The translations under genes were made by a program, and so were the position numbers. Of a stretch of 64,000 nt of DNA, positions 32,531 through 45,934 are shown piece after piece. The stretch covers positions 400,820,117 through 400,884,116 of the forward strand of contig JAVHZZ010000001.1 of NCBI GenBank assembly GCA_036250195.1. The letters run 5' to 3'. Under the pieces are notes generated by a model, which was not told the DNA's origin, ran no database searches, and saw nothing but the letters and a program-made list of their open reading frames with translations. This DNA is from Mixophyes australis (taxonomy: Eukaryota > Chordata > Amphibia > Anura > Limnodynastidae). Each line of letters starts with the position of its first letter. Position 1 is the first letter of the stretch.

Positions 32531-34664
32531 GTAAACCTCACTGGCTCTATACACATCGCAAAATATTATTGCAAATACAAAATGCACTTTTCACAGGCAC
32601 TCCGATGCCATTTACCTCACTGCAACGTTTTACTGCCAGACACATCAACAAGTAATCATTTGGTTTATGTGGAGCAAATAAAATTAACTCATTTAAGCTC
32701 CCTGCTAAGGAATTAGTAATATACACTAACATGATAGTGAGTGGGTAACGAATTGCATGTTTACAATTAATGCCAATAACAGGGTTCCAATGATTACGTA
32801 GTACAATAGTTCTGCATATTCTCTGTGTTAATGCTTCATAATGATATTGCTACAGTGTAAGCAGTTAGCAATGTTTATAATATTAATGTAGGGACAGAAA
32901 ATACATCGTTCACATAAATCAAAGGACCAACATATGACTAACACTCAAATTAGACAGAACCTGCTGATTACAGAACTTTATTACTATTATTATTATTAGG
33001 GCAGGTGTACATTTACTTTAAAGCAAAATGTCCATTAACAAACCTCTGCATCATTGTCTTTCCCAGCTGTTGCAGTATAAATAGACAAACTAGTCCAGCT
33101 CTATAATACATATTAAGCCTGCTGTCTGGATATGAGAAGATATGTTAGTATGTAATGACTAGTGAATACACACAGCAGTCTTTGGTCCACATTGACATGT
33201 ATTGATTTTAATATGATTGTGTCACACCTCCCTATGTAGGTGATATTTGGTAACTACTGTGCCTTGTTCTGCAGTGGTGGTGTTTTGTTTATTCGTATGT
33301 GTGTGTTTGTACATTGTATGCAAGGAGTAAATATGCCATGACATGTTTCTTTGTGGCCTCTGTTATAGTACAGAATGACAACTGACACAATAAGCCACAT
33401 ACTTTTATTGGCCTATTTGATATTTTACATCATTTTGCAGTCCTGCTGTATGTCTTAATTATCATTTTTATGGTATAATAAATGGCACAACAGCCAAGCC
33501 TATGTGTGTATTTATGTGACCAATTATTTTATTTTCAACAGATATATTGAGGTATTTGTGGTTTGTTTGTTTATAAGTGTTATCTAATATAATGCATTGC
33601 AAAATCTTTCTAAGATCTATATATAAAAATAAACTAGTTAACATATGTTTACACTAGTAGTGCTTAGTAACTTGTGGTTTCATCAGCTATCATTCTTTCT
33701 TGACATAAATTATCATGTTAAATGTAATTCTTAATGAACAGTATAGCGTGTACATTGACATCACATGAGGGGACCAGACACAACATTTATCCCACTAGTT
33801 TCATTATTTTGTTGTCGTCTTGTTTCTTATATCATTGTTCTTTCTTATTATTTTGTTTTCTTAATTATCCATGGATTACTAGGGGATTCTCTACTGGCAG
33901 TGATTTGCTATCTTGCATAAATGCATATTATACACTTAGATAAGCAGAGGTAATCTTAAGTGATGGTCAGACAGGGCTGCCAGCTGATTACAAAAAAAAT
34001 CTTCATAGCATCATTGACAAATAGGGTTTTATAGGCAATTGAATATGAAATGACCTGGTACGATTTATATAGAAATTCACACCTGTATATAGTAAACTCT
34101 TTTCCTGCCACTGACAGCTGCAGCATGTTATCCACCTATATGTTATTAACTACTTTATGTTGTGTGTGTGTGTGTGTGTAGGAAAACAAATATGGAATGG
34201 TCCTATGTAATTACGCTGATAGCACCAATCATGTAATCACTGATTGTGTGCCCTGGTTGGAGGTAGTGAGGCATAATTCAGAGATTTTTCCAAATGTTAA
34301 CCACACATGAGGCCTCTCGCACATATGGAGCGTGTTTATTTGATTGAAAGAGCGCTACACTGTACATGATGGTCATGGAGAAAGTGTTCTATATCATGCA
34401 GTATTGAGTGGCCTTAGTGCTCCGTGCACATCAGGTAAAAACCACCAGATTGCACTATTTTCTGAAATAAAAAAGGCTCCATCTGTAGCTCTTCCCTCCC
34501 AACCTATTATAAATACTGATGAGTTAACCATGAATCCCAAATGTCCTTATTACAGGATCTTAGCTTATTTCATTGTATTTAACATAACACTTCGATACCC
34601 CAATGGAGATATAGATAGATGTATACATGCACAGTAAGTGCAAACACAGGTCACTTTCTTACAG

Positions 34665-34790
34665 AAATATTATTATTATCATTTACTTATATTGCGGCAC
34701 CATATTACACAGTGTTGTACAGAGACTATATTTCATACACATCAGTCCTTGTTCCATTGGAGCTTACGGTCTAAATTCCCTAACACACAG
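34665..34790 (-). repeat. SINE 3' tail fragment, reverse orientation
   Basis: TGCGGCACCATATTACACAG with CATTGGAGCTTACGGTCTAA is the complement of the tail of the SINE at 46996-47335. Confidence 0.65.
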
Positions 34791-35499
34791 ACACACACAA
34801 ACTGAGGTCACACTGACAGAACCAATTTATTATTTTAGAGCAATCTGATCTGTTTGACAGCACACAAAACATTTAGATTTTTCCTTACTAGTCATCGTGT
34901 GCTGAAGACATACGGCACAGCAGTTTAACACTGGCTGTGAATCTTTTCTGTCTTGTTCTCAATCAGCCGTATCTTGATGATGTTTGAAAACAAAAAGCTG
35001 CAGAGCTGTTAGTGATAATGATGATGTTGTTATATTTATCTGTAAAGTGCAAATATTTTAAAGTGTTGTGTACAAGAGGAGTCATCAAAGTAAACTACAA
35101 TAAATGAATATGTAAAATATGGTGATTCTTATGAGAGTTTGCAATATTAAATATGCAATCAATTGTATTTGCTATATCAAATGAATTTTAGAATTGTAAT
35201 TGTCTTATGTTGTTTAAATGTACATGTGTCATACTAGGTACTGGATTATTTATTAGTATAAAAAAAGTTATATTACATAGATTTGGCCAACATTGATGAA
35301 TGAAGAAATATTCAGAGGCACGATGCTTAAGCCATTACATTCTCTTTTGCCTATTTTGTATCATTGAGCAGATTGTTACAAAGTGGAATAGGCATTAGTT
35401 TGGCATTATGGCATTGTCTGTGCAAGTAGCAGTAATTTGCTCAAGGTAATGGGCAGACCTGACCATTTAGTTGTCAAAATACCAGGATGTTGGAGCCTA

Positions 35500-36330
35500 G
35501 ACTCATACAGTACCCCCTGCACCTTAGGGACTCTTTGGATCACACAGGCAAGGACAAGTGGCAGATACAACAATATATTTATTATAAAGTGCAATACAAC
35601 TGTAAAAAAATAGCTTAAAACAATGCAACTAAATAACAACCTGAGCAATCACCAACACCCAGAGACTTCTCCCAACATCCCAGAGCCAATATACTATTAA
35701 CGGCTCTAGATTCTATGTAAGTCTTTTAGCTTGGCCAAGCTGTAATATTCTCAGTCCAAGTTGAAGTTGGAGAAGTGGTCCTGATGCATGCAGTTTCCCA
35801 GGCAACTGCAAGGAGGGTACAGCAGTATGCTGCCAGTAGATCGTTTGCCCGGCCAAAATGTTAGTAGCAAATGCAATGGACCAATGTTAACCAATCCGTC
35901 AATACACTATGAGCAATATGTATTGTAACTGGGCCAAGCTGTAGCTGTAGATTGTCTGGCCAAATTGTTATTTTAGAAGTGGTCCTGGTGCAGTTCCTGT
36001 AGCAACTCCAATGGTAATACACCAGTATGCTTGGAGAGCTCTAGATCCGGTTAAGTTGTATTTGCCTATTCTGATAGTGATCACAGAGTGCCAAACTGTA
36101 TATTATCCCTGGCCAAGTTGTAGATTGTACCTGGCCAAGTTGTTAGCGAGAAAATTCCAGCCAGGCTATTAGTCCCATTAGTCCCACAGACTTACAGTAA
36201 TACATTCTCTGGTCAAGTTGTAGAGTCTGCTCCCATCTCATGATGGTCACAGCCAGTTGGCCACAGGCTCTCTACTAACGTGGTAGGGATCTGAATCCTA
36301 GACTCCCTTCTCCTGTAGGCTCACTAGGCA
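35500..36330. repeat. Unclassified repeat with recurrent GGCCAAGTTGTA motif
   Basis: The word GGCCAAGYTGTA, or a close variant, occurs near 35732, 35931, 35960, 36112, 36132 and 36215, with GAAGTGGTCCTGRTGCA at about 35772 and 35976. No terminal repeats or coding sequence were recognised. Confidence 0.5.
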
Positions 36331-37561
36331 GACAGACCCTCAAGCTACAGGAACACTGGAGGAGGACCATCCACACAATATGTGACTCAAATGCAGAATT
36401 TTGTCAAAAGCAACATTGGAGTTGGTAGGAGACAGAACTTTCCAATTCACGAACACCCTGGGTCCCTCTTGCAGGCTTTGAAACAGATCAAAATTCCCAC
36501 AAGTGGAACTCCACCCTGCAAGGTTATCCCAAGTTCTCATAAGATGTCATTGGCCAGAAAGTATTTAGGTGTCGGAGGTGGGAGTTGAGGGAGAATAGCA
36601 CCACGTTGCTTTGAGGTGTCTGGTAAAGCCCATGGGAGAATAGTAGTTGCTTAAACTGGTGTTAACCCCTTCCATGATTTTGGGACACGGAAAGGATGGG
36701 AAGGAACATCTTGCCAGTAGCAAGTACCTGTTGAAGCGCTAGGCTGCCCCATTCTGTCTTCCCCTCCCCTCCAAGCCCCTTCATTGTCGTGTGCAAACAA
36801 AACACACTGCACCTATTCTCCGCTGCTCTCCCCCAACCTTTCCACCAATCAAGACAAATCTGTCCCAATCAGCATGGTGGGATAGAGCCCTCAAATTGGG
36901 ATTTTCCTTAAAGTGATGATTTAGAACAGGCATAAATGAGGCTCTAAAAAGCAGCATTTTACAGGGAAGACAGGGAAAGTTCAAACCAAGAAGGAGGTGG
37001 TCTGCATGTGTTAGTAATCAGTTCTTCAAGGTGAGGTTTTTCGTTTTTCAAACAATCACATTTCGGTCACAGCACAAATTCCACTAAATATTGTGCAATG
37101 CATCTTCCCAAATAGACCACAAAAATATGGATTGGGGTAGTCAGGTGTTGTACTTAAGTGTAAAGCAATAAGAGCTGTAATTGAGGTGAAAATGTGGCTC
37201 ACTATTGCTTTTTTTTTTTAGGTAACTTTCCCCAATTTGTACTAATAAGAACAAATTTGTGAATATCTTCTGTACTTAAGTACAACATTTGTTTTACAAT
37301 AAAAGATGACTGATATAGTGGATAGCAAAGGAATGATCAAAATGACGCACTTATTGCCAAATACAATCCATTAACACTTAATGAGAGAACTGGATGAATA
37401 AGAAATGCAAAATTCTATTACAATCAATTTTAAAGAAAGAACAACAAATAATAGATATGAATATTCTACAAATGTCCCACTGTGCAAAATAGAAAATGTC
37501 TTTATAGCACCCAAGGCTATGCATGGTCCACAGCAGTGTGTTTACTTGTTTTAAAATTGCC

Positions 37562-37953
37562 TTAAAGCAGACCTGTCGTCGGGTCCTCTCAGTTTTTGCT
37601 TGTGCCGTTGCCCAGGAGAGCGCATTGTATTTAGCTGGTTATGCTGCAGCTATCTCTGAGGCAAACTTTCTCCAGCCTGTACAGTAGTAGAGCTGTGAGG
37701 CATAGAGTGAGCAAGCCTAATGATGGCTGCTAGTTGGGCTGTTAGATTAAAGTGCTTGATCCAGGGCTTTACCGCTGTGTGGGCTGGAGGAAGACTGCCT
37801 GGGATTGAGCATAGCACATAATGACTATTCCAATAAGATTCTCACTCCAGGTGAACAGTGGTACAAGCGAACCTATGTTTTTTCATAAACTACAGCATGT
37901 GGTAACAAAAAAAATAAGTAAAGCTAGAGAACCTGTTGACAGGTACACTTTAA
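37562..37953. mobile_element. piggyBac-like MITE (TTAA target)
   Basis: TTAA (37562-37565) is followed by AGCAGACCTGTC; at the right, GACAGGTACACT is followed by TTAA (37950-37953). The ends are inverted with mismatches, and TTAA duplication is the piggyBac signature. About 390 bp, with no coding. Confidence 0.7.
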
Positions 37954-38374
37954 ATATTACAACTATTTTTGAATGTAAAGCTAAAGAACTAGGCTTATGC
38001 AAATTTGCAAGCACTTTTATTTGGCATATTTACAAGCACTATTTAATTGTAATGTCACTAGAATACAATAACATGGTTACTTTGTTTGCCTTTAAGTGGA
38101 GGAGAGGGTTTACATTAAATAATCTACATTGATCAGGAAGAGAAGTATATTTTTCTGTAATATATCTCCAAAATGTATGATTTTGTTGGCAGTGAGAGGA
38201 CAGGTTATTTTAATTCATACCATTATTTTTTTTCACTCACTGAAGTAAGTGCTACTGACACCATGTCAAACTTGCCACTGCTCCTGACAGAAGTCTTGTG
38301 GTCCAAAACAGACAACTTTAATGTGACTTACATCCATGAGTTGTCAGAGAGCTTAGCTCAGTTTTTCTAGGGAT

Positions 38375-38870
38375 GATTACTGACAGGTATTAATGGATTG
38401 GCAAAAAACAAATGTGGTACACATATTCAAAAAGGTAATAATTGTAAACCCAAAAGTTTAACATCTATAGTAGGAAAGATCCTTGAGGAGTTAAGACACT
38501 GTATTCAAGAATATGTTCTAGAAAATAATATCAGCAACAGCCAGCATGGGTTTCTGAAAGAATGATCTCATTAAACAAATTTCCTTGTATTGTATAAGGA
38601 AGTGAGTCGGAGATTGTATTGTGAAATGATAGGGGGTGTAGTATATTTTGAGTTTTCAAAAGTGTTTGAAACTGAGCCTCACAGGTGTTTATTGTACAAT
38701 GAAGGTTATCTAAAACACCATATCCAAAGAAAATATAACAGTGATTTATATTCTAACTGGACTAATGTTCTTACTATTTTACCTGCGGGATCTGTCTTGG
38801 GACCAATTCTGTTTAATTAATTTATAAATGATATAGAAGCTGGAATTACATGTTTGCATTTGCAAATGAT
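38375..38870 (+). pseudogene. LINE reverse transcriptase fragment (CR1/L2-like)
   Basis: In shifted frames: KSLTSIVGKILEELRH (about 38448-38495), NNISNSQHGFLK (38525-38560), VVYFEFSKVFETEPHRCLL (38638-38694; the usual aspartate of DFSKAFDT is Glu or absent) and PAGSVLGPILFN (38782-38817), then FINDIEAGI after a stop. The motif order fits a CR1/L2-type polymerase. 5' and 3' truncated and dead. Confidence 0.8.
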
Positions 38871-39269
38871 CTCTTTAGTAATAAATTTCCCCTCACCCTG
38901 CAACACATACAAGGGCAAAACTACCCAGGGCCCTGGGGATGCCCTAGTCCTCTCCAGTTCTAAAGTGGATTCCCCCTCCACCCCCCGATGAAGCGGCACA
39001 CTCATTGCTTCTGGGGCCCACAGCTTGTTGGTCATAGTCCCATGTATATGTGAGCTTTTCTTTCTTGGGCAGTACATGGTGGCCTTATCAAATTTTTGTT
39101 ATGGGGCCCACAAATGTCTAGGTGGGCCCCTGCAAACACCCCAACCCACAGTAACGCAATCCCCACCCCTAGAATAACACATGATTCCCCCTCCTCTGTA
39201 GCAGCATACCCCCTCCCCCTCCCCACGTCCCCCGCCCCCCCCGGTAGCAACATTTTCTATTTCCCTTCC

Positions 39270-39953
39270 CCCATAGCAATGTGAGTTTGTTTTAAAATGC
39301 ACGTAAATAGCCTCTGTGCACTCCGAAATTCATCAATGCACGGATCTCAAGATACTGTTGAATTCGGGTCCAGGTTTGCTGTTCTCTACTACACTGCATG
39401 ATATGTCCAAAGCCTATGTGGTTTATAAATTTGCAAAAGAACGCACAGAAAAAAAATAATTTAATTAATAACACCAGTTAATAAAGACAATAATGATAAA
39501 ACAGTTAAAAAAACAAACAATTTCCCCGACTATAAAATACATTTATTAAGATGTTGTTAATGTCTACTAAACATAAAATACATTTTTACATTTGCTTCTG
39601 TCTGCAAACACATGTTATAGCATGCACACAAGACTGTCATCACTAGTACTCTGGTCTTAGACTATCCCTGTAGTTGGAGCAAGAGATACAGCAGAAAAAC
39701 AAGTAACTTTGCCATTCCTAGAGCTTGATTCGGAGAGGTGGCTGCGTGCGCTTGTGTTTGGCACACCGTTACTGTAAATCAGTCACGGCCCTTCCCCACC
39801 CTGTTCACTCCTTGAAATCTTAGCTGTACTAAGTGTCCTTTACATTCGAAGACAGACCGGACCGGGCTGTGTTCACTGGCGTATGTCCTGGTTCTTGGCA
39901 TGCGCAGAGTAATTTTGCTTATCGACAGATATGTGCCTTGATGAATCAGGTCC
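39270..39953. mobile_element. MITE, family D, partial
   Basis: GTTTGTTTTAAAATGCACGT, CGGATCTCAAGATAC and the right end TTGATGAATCAGGTCC have counterparts in 56756-57207. The left terminus is not seen; a GGGCCC-rich insert of uncertain type lies at 38890-39260. Confidence 0.6.
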
Positions 39954-40458
39954 ATAGAGTCTGCTGGAGTCAGGATGAAGGCAAAGCAAAACTGGTAGTT
40001 GCCTAGGTGGAACATAACTCAGGGGCTCCTGTCCTGACAATAAACTCTGTGTATGTGTTATGTTGTGATAAATCGTTTCTCTAGAAATCTTACCATAAAT
40101 AGTACTGAACATTGGCAAGTTACACCTTGCAAAAAACATTTGTTCCTAATAGGGTAATCCTGTCGGAACCTTATTTGAATACCCGTTTGGTACATGATTA
40201 CCATAAACTCTTTTTTGATTCACAATATTTTGATGTTGAAGAGAAAAAAGTAATCCTGCAAAGGTTCACTAGAAGAATTTTACAGAATTAAAACATAAAA
40301 GACGAATAAAATGTTATACTATGGGAATGTTTTCATTATTAATATAAATATTTGAATGTTCAACCTCCATTTGTTCATTCTCATTAAGTCATAAGGTATT
40401 GCTTAGAAGTAACCTCTGCATTAGATTACTAATTTACTGTACCTTGTCTGTTTCTCAG

Positions 40459-40526
40459 TTGGAAAGGCTGAATCTTGCTCTTCAAAGAACAATTGCAAGA
40501 CACAAAGCAAAATGTAACACAAATAG
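40459..40526 (+). CDS. GUCY1A1: GUCY1A1 coding exon 2
   Basis: A 68-nt exon bounded by TTTCTCAG and GTAAGC. It reads LERLNLALQRTIARHKAKCN and then two nucleotides (AG) of a split codon. It continues exon 1 in phase 0 and matches the ERLNVALQRTLAKHK part of vertebrate alpha-1. The ORF is too short for routine ORF calling. Confidence 0.93.
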
Positions 40527-42792
40527 GTAAGCTGTTTAAATTGCATACTTTTCTTAATGCATTTTATTTACATTGAAATAGTCACAATATTTTGTGATAA
40601 AAGCATTGGTAAGATCTTTAAAATTCTACTACTGTTCTCTGGTGTTTAGTTCTATACAGGCAGAATAAAAATAGACTGGTGTAAGTCCTCTTAATGCTCC
40701 GACGTTGACCTGTCTTTCAAAACTATCTAAGCTAAAACTAATCATATTAGAAAGGGGCCATCATGTTGAGTGCTAGCTATATATTGCAGCTGCTTCAACC
40801 ATTCACTCTATGCTGGAAAGATAACATGTACCATTTAGTTTATTGTAGTCCTATTAAAAAAAAGTTCAATAATGAAAAATGACTTGCAAAATCATATTTC
40901 TTTTTCTTGAAATAGCAATTAACGTAACATTTAAGCATGCATTTAATAGTAATTTTCTTAGCTATCCTCCTATAAATCATTATCATAACAGAGTAAATTT
41001 TGCTAAAATGTGAGTTCCAAAGCCTCTCTGCTCATAACATCATGTGCCATGTGACTGTGGTCACCATTGTAGTCACTGACACTGTATAAACTCTGCATAA
41101 TTATTAACAGCAGTCTACCAAGGCAAAAAGGGTAATTACCAAGGTGCTTCTTATAGCCTGCCACAGTGATGTATGTTATATGGAATCTACTGGCACCTCA
41201 TGTTTGTGAATGTCTAACACTCATAAAAAGCTAAATGTACCATATTCACAAAGCAGTTGTTGAAATTCAGTTCTTTTGAAATAAATGGAAACTCTAGCCT
41301 GTCACACACATGCTGCAAAAGCAAATTGAACATTTTTCACAACAATCCTCCCGAATGTTCAGTGTTTGTTTAAAATGCAGGCGTGACAACAGGCTACGCA
41401 TGAGAATCCTTATGTATGTACATATTTATTTATAGTAGCTTTAATTTGTAAGCTTTATTCTGAATTGTGTCCTTGTCACTATAGGACATGTTTTACTACG
41501 GATTGACATGAATAGTGTAGCTAATGCTCCAGTTCCATAGAGACAACCTATCTGTCAAAGCCATCCCTTCTATTGAATGTGGCACATCAGAAAATTAAAT
41601 AGATCGGTGGTTTTGGTTTCCATTAGTTGGCTTAACAAAGCAATCTGCCTACAGGTTCACAGAGGCTTCCCCTATCTTTGATAGTATCACACTTACAAAG
41701 TGAAAACGTCATGGGAAACTAATGGAAAATGTTGATTACAACAGTGGGGTGGAATCAAAGAACTTTTTGCCACACTCAATGTGAAAGTGAGAGTTGCTTT
41801 GAAAAATGTTATGCATTATATTAAAAATGTCAAATCTGTTTTCTTTCATTCATTATTATTTGTTAATTTTTTCTTTACCTAAAAATATTATTATATTTTG
41901 GTCTCTCTCTTTTAAGGTATAAATGTAAATGCTAATAAAATACTCTCTGAACAGTATTTACAGAAGCTTATTTAACAGTTGTTTGTAAAAATCCATCCAC
42001 GTAAGTGAAGCATTGAGGAGTCAAGCTGTGCCATTTTGCCTGGCATGTAAAATATGATCAGGTTTACAGAGGTGGTAAAGTCAAGTGACTACTAATTGAA
42101 CACTTTGATCTCCTCAATCATTACAACAAACTGTTCACAAGTCCTCCTGTTGTTCTGTTTAATTAACATGCAGTATGAGGACATTCGAGATCTTCTATTC
42201 AAGTACCATATTTGTGTACTGTGAAATATCAAATGCAATGTTATATTAGGATCTTCCTGCAGTAAGACACGTCTTTTGCACCTAAGTTCAAGATAGGACA
42301 ATCGGAGAAAGCAGCTGATAATGCCACCTACCAAGAGATTTAAAGATCAAGTTGTTTTGTGAAATGGAAAGATCTACCTCACATATATTTCACCAGTGTT
42401 TATCTCATGTTCCAGCCATTTGTAATGGCTGAAGTATGAGATAAACAATTATAGTGTACTTCACTATAAATAGAGTGACATAAAATTGTGTCTGGGTTTG
42501 ACATTGTATTTATGATCTACTTAATTTGGCAATGAGTTGTAAAGCAATTTGCTTATTCAGTGCAGTGCTCCTCATCATCCACCCTACCTACTGTTGTAGC
42601 CTCCCTGGAGCTGGAGACACACGGATTATACGCAAAACTGTGCAGGCCTTTCCTTATTTCCAAACAGCCTGACTCTAATGGGCCCGGGGAATGGAGTGGG
42701 GGTATATGGTAAAACCTGCAGGTGACTTGGGCAACAGGATGTTTAAAGTTTCACAGAGCAGTTCAGTAAATGATTGTGCTGATCTTTTAGGG

Positions 42793-42984
42793 CAGTGTTT
42801 CCCAACCCTAGTCCTCAAGTACCCCTAACAGTGCATGTTTTCCATATCTATTTGCTGGAGCACAGGTGTAATTATTACTGACCGACACATTTTGAAAGAT
42901 CCACAGGGGGTATAATTATATCACTGGTCACCTGGAAAACTTGCACTGCTAGGGGTACTTGAGGACTAGGGTTGGGAAACACTG
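42793..42984. mobile_element. hAT-type MITE
   Basis: CAGTGTTTCCCAACCCTAGT at the left and its near-complement ending GGTTGGGAAACACTG at the right. Flanks TTTTAGGG (42785-42792) and ATTTAGGG (42985-42992) form an 8-bp duplication with one mismatch. Confidence 0.92.
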
Positions 42985-43365
42985 ATTTAGGGGATAGACC
43001 CATTCACTCTTTTGATTGTGTAAGTAATGGCAGGGATGCAGTGTAATGATAATGAATGAAAAAAATCAGGAACCTACATACTGAAAGTTAGATAGTGGAT
43101 GGAACAGGGTCCTCCTGCAGCACAGACTATTTCAGGAGATGAGTGTGATGATCTTATGGGATGCATCTCTATATTAAACAAATTCCATATATCTATCTTG
43201 TTTTTTTGTTTGTTTACATTTAAAAATAAGTATGCCATGCCATGTTTAATATTTCCTGAACCTTGAATTTACCTTAACTTGAACTTTTATTTTTAATCTT
43301 CGGTTTCCCCTAGGAATTTAGCCAAAGCTTATCAGACTTTAGTGTAGTTTCAAGTTTTGCTAAAC

Positions 43366-43558
43366 CAGTGTATCCCAAAATTTCTCAGTTTAAGGTACCC
43401 TTATGGTCTCCATAATTTCTCAAGGCACCCTATCACCCTATGCCAAAATAATTACCAAGTAGTCCTCCGCCTTGCTTACCTCCGACCCTGGCCACGGCAT
43501 CCCTGTGAGATCATCACAGCACCCCAGTGAGCTGAGGTGCACAGTTTGGGAACCACTG
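43366..43558. mobile_element. hAT-type MITE, second kind
   Basis: CAGTGTATCCCAAAATTT at the left and AGTTTGGGAACCACTG at the right. Flanks TGCTAAAC (43358-43365) and TGCTAAAT (43559-43566) form an 8-bp duplication with one mismatch. Confidence 0.9.
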
Positions 43559-44086
43559 TGCTAAATCCTTTAGATTTGGCCAACTGATCCCAAATTCTTG
43601 TTTCCCTGTAATTGCACATGACATAGAGTTATTACCTAAAGAGCTAACATTGCAGATAGGATTTATATTTTAGGCTCCTCCTGCCAAATTTTGAATATGC
43701 AAATTTGGTTTAGTGTTTGACCAAATCCTTTATTGAAGAATTCAGTATCTGGCCTGAATCCCAAAATATAGATATGGTGCTTTTTAGAACAAACCAATTC
43801 ACTCATCATTAGTCAGAAACACCTCATGCTATGAAGTGGAACAATATGAACATTGTGCATGCGTGGGCCTTTACTGTATGTCCTGCCGACTTCTTACTTC
43901 CAGTCCATACAAAGAAACTAGTATCAGCAAAGAGTCATCCCCGAGTTAGAAACAAACAATTTCCACCTAAATATCAATTAGTGTTTCTTGTGATATGGAA
44001 CAATAGAACAGTTTAACAGATGCGTGTTTATATTTGTATGCTCTCATTGTACTGAATGTAATTACATCCCATTGTCTGTTCTGCAG

Positions 44087-44190
44087 ATCAGCTTGTGTTA
44101 CGTTCAAGCTTCCCGGTATGCCAGTATGCGGGAAAACTGCTGAAAAAGAAGATTTTGAGAAAACTGTCACAGAGCAATCTAAAGCCGCAG
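44087..44190 (+). CDS. GUCY1A1: GUCY1A1 coding exon 3
   Basis: A 104-nt exon bounded by TTCTGCAG and GTAATT. It completes the Arg codon split after exon 2 and reads SACVTFKLPGMPVCGKTAEK, then EDFEKTVTEQSKAAG. The EDFEKT-EQ-AAG block is the conserved alpha-1 segment. The stretch before it (CVTFKLPGMPVCG) seems to be extra compared with the mammalian protein as I remember it. It ends one base into a Gly codon. Confidence 0.92.
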
Positions 44191-44436
44191 GTAATTTATT
44201 TATTTATTTTCGAAAATTGCTACATATTGAGCAGTAAGATAAAACTCATACTTATTATAGTATAATTATTATTCTTACACATAATTTTGGCAGAATATGC
44301 AGACACTACTTTATCTGTGTTGTTGTTTTTTCACTAACCTCCAAAGTCACACTCTTCATTAGAAACACTTTCAATTTTTTTCTAGAACTTAAGAGCCTGT
44401 TGCTAAATTGGATGTATGTTTAGTGTAATTTACACT

Positions 44437-44740
44437 ATACTTGCCAACTCTCCCGGAAAGTCCAGGAGACTCCCGAAATTCGAGTCAGGCTTCCGGGGGA
44501 GATGGCATTTCTCCCGCATCCCGGATTTCACAGAGAATCGCGTCATTTGACGCGATTCTCGGTGAATCACGCCATTTTGGAGGGCGGGAGGGGGCGGGAT
44601 GAGGCCAAACGCGTCATTTTGCCCCCCCGCGACGCAAATTACGTTTTCACGGGGGGGGGCCAAAATGACGCGATTGGCTTCGTCCCGCCCCCTCCCGCCC
44701 TCCAGTCTCGCTCCCTCTCCCGGAAGAGTTGGCAACTATG
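44437..44740. mobile_element. MULE-type MITE with 9-bp target duplication
   Basis: ATACTTGCCAACTCTCCCGG at the left and CCGGAAGAGTTGGCAACTAT at the right are inverted ends. ATTTACACT flanks both sides (44428-44436 and 44741-44749), and 9 bp is typical of Mutator-like elements. An internal hairpin AGAATCGCGTCA / TGACGCGATTCT lies at 44533-44560. Confidence 0.87.
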
Positions 44741-45934
44741 ATTTACACTCAAAAAAAGCCATCCATTAATATAACATATTTACGGCTATATGCTGAGTCA
44801 ACGACATCTCAAGATTTGCTAGCTCTGCATTTGTACCAATTGCACCAGGGTTATGTAAGGCTTACGTCATAAACGCAAGAAAAGTTTCAAAACATTTGTT
44901 TTGATAGGGAAAATTAGTCGCTATTAGGCTTGATATAATACAGCAGATATAATATTTATTCTTTCATGGTCATGACTTAAAATAGCAAATATAATTGTTA
45001 AAATCCGCCCACAAAAACCTATAATATACTGTATCTATGATCTATGATGAAAGTGCATATAATCTGGAGAGGTGAATTTGCAGTCAACCAATCAGATGTG
45101 ACTAGCTAGTGTTGGCGACTGTCATCATCATCAGCATGTATTTGCTCCTGTACTGTAGCAGCTTCAAAAAAAAAAAAAGGGAGGGACTAGCAGTAAGATC
45201 AGAACAATGTTGGTATATAGGGAAAAAGTCTCTAAAGAATGGTTAATGAGGAATTAATGACAATGGCCTTAAATCGTTTGAATCATGGCTGGAAAAAAAG
45301 TTGTTTCTTGACAATCTGAACATATGATAAGCTATTGTAAAGAACATGCATATTAAATTGAAAGGTACAATTTTACTGACTAGAACAGTGGTGGACAACA
45401 TATTTTTCAGTTGGCCTCACAAGCAGTCTTTTTATCTAAATTGTCTTTTGTGGAGAACCATCAGTTCACATAGATGATGGCAATATCATGCAGAAGTTTA
45501 GCCTATAAAGCACAAGGTTGACCTATAGCTGACTAGTCAAGTTGTTGTAAAGACACCACCATCCACTAAGCTACTGCATATACTGTACAAATACCCTTGT
45601 TGTATGGCATCAAAATCCCCTCAAAAGGGGTGAAATCCCTCTGGTCAGGAGAACCACATATAACCTTTTTGACTGACTCATATCTCCATTGACCATCTGT
45701 TCTCCACAATGACCTTGAGAAAGTTTAATTTGAAACCTCTAACAAAGGCTTTTGTGAAGGAAATAAAAACTATTTTATTTCAGAATTCCAAACTTAATTT
45801 ACAACACAAAATATATTAAAAATTAAGTTTATTGTTTAACCTACTGTGCCACAGTTATATCAACGCTGTAAAGTTATGTAGCCATCCCATTCTTCGGTTC
45901 CATTGTTTCATATCATGATATGTTATTATTTCAG

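Larger units (their letters stand above)
32531..40458 (+). other. GUCY1A1: GUCY1A1 intron 1
   Basis: A 7928-bp intron (GTAAAC...TTTCTCAG). From 32531 to about 34650 I see only AT-rich sequence and a (TG)10 run at 34163-34181. Repeats further on are listed separately. Confidence 0.9.
40527..44086 (+). other. GUCY1A1: GUCY1A1 intron 2
   Basis: A 3560-bp intron (GTAAGC...TTCTGCAG). It contains two hAT-type MITEs in its second half; the rest is plain AT-rich sequence. Confidence 0.9.

Noticed and set aside
32270..32716. Continuation of the GUCY1A1 first-exon frame past 32530
   Set aside because: After LIFPE the homology stops exactly at a GTAAAC donor; the rest of the frame is intron.
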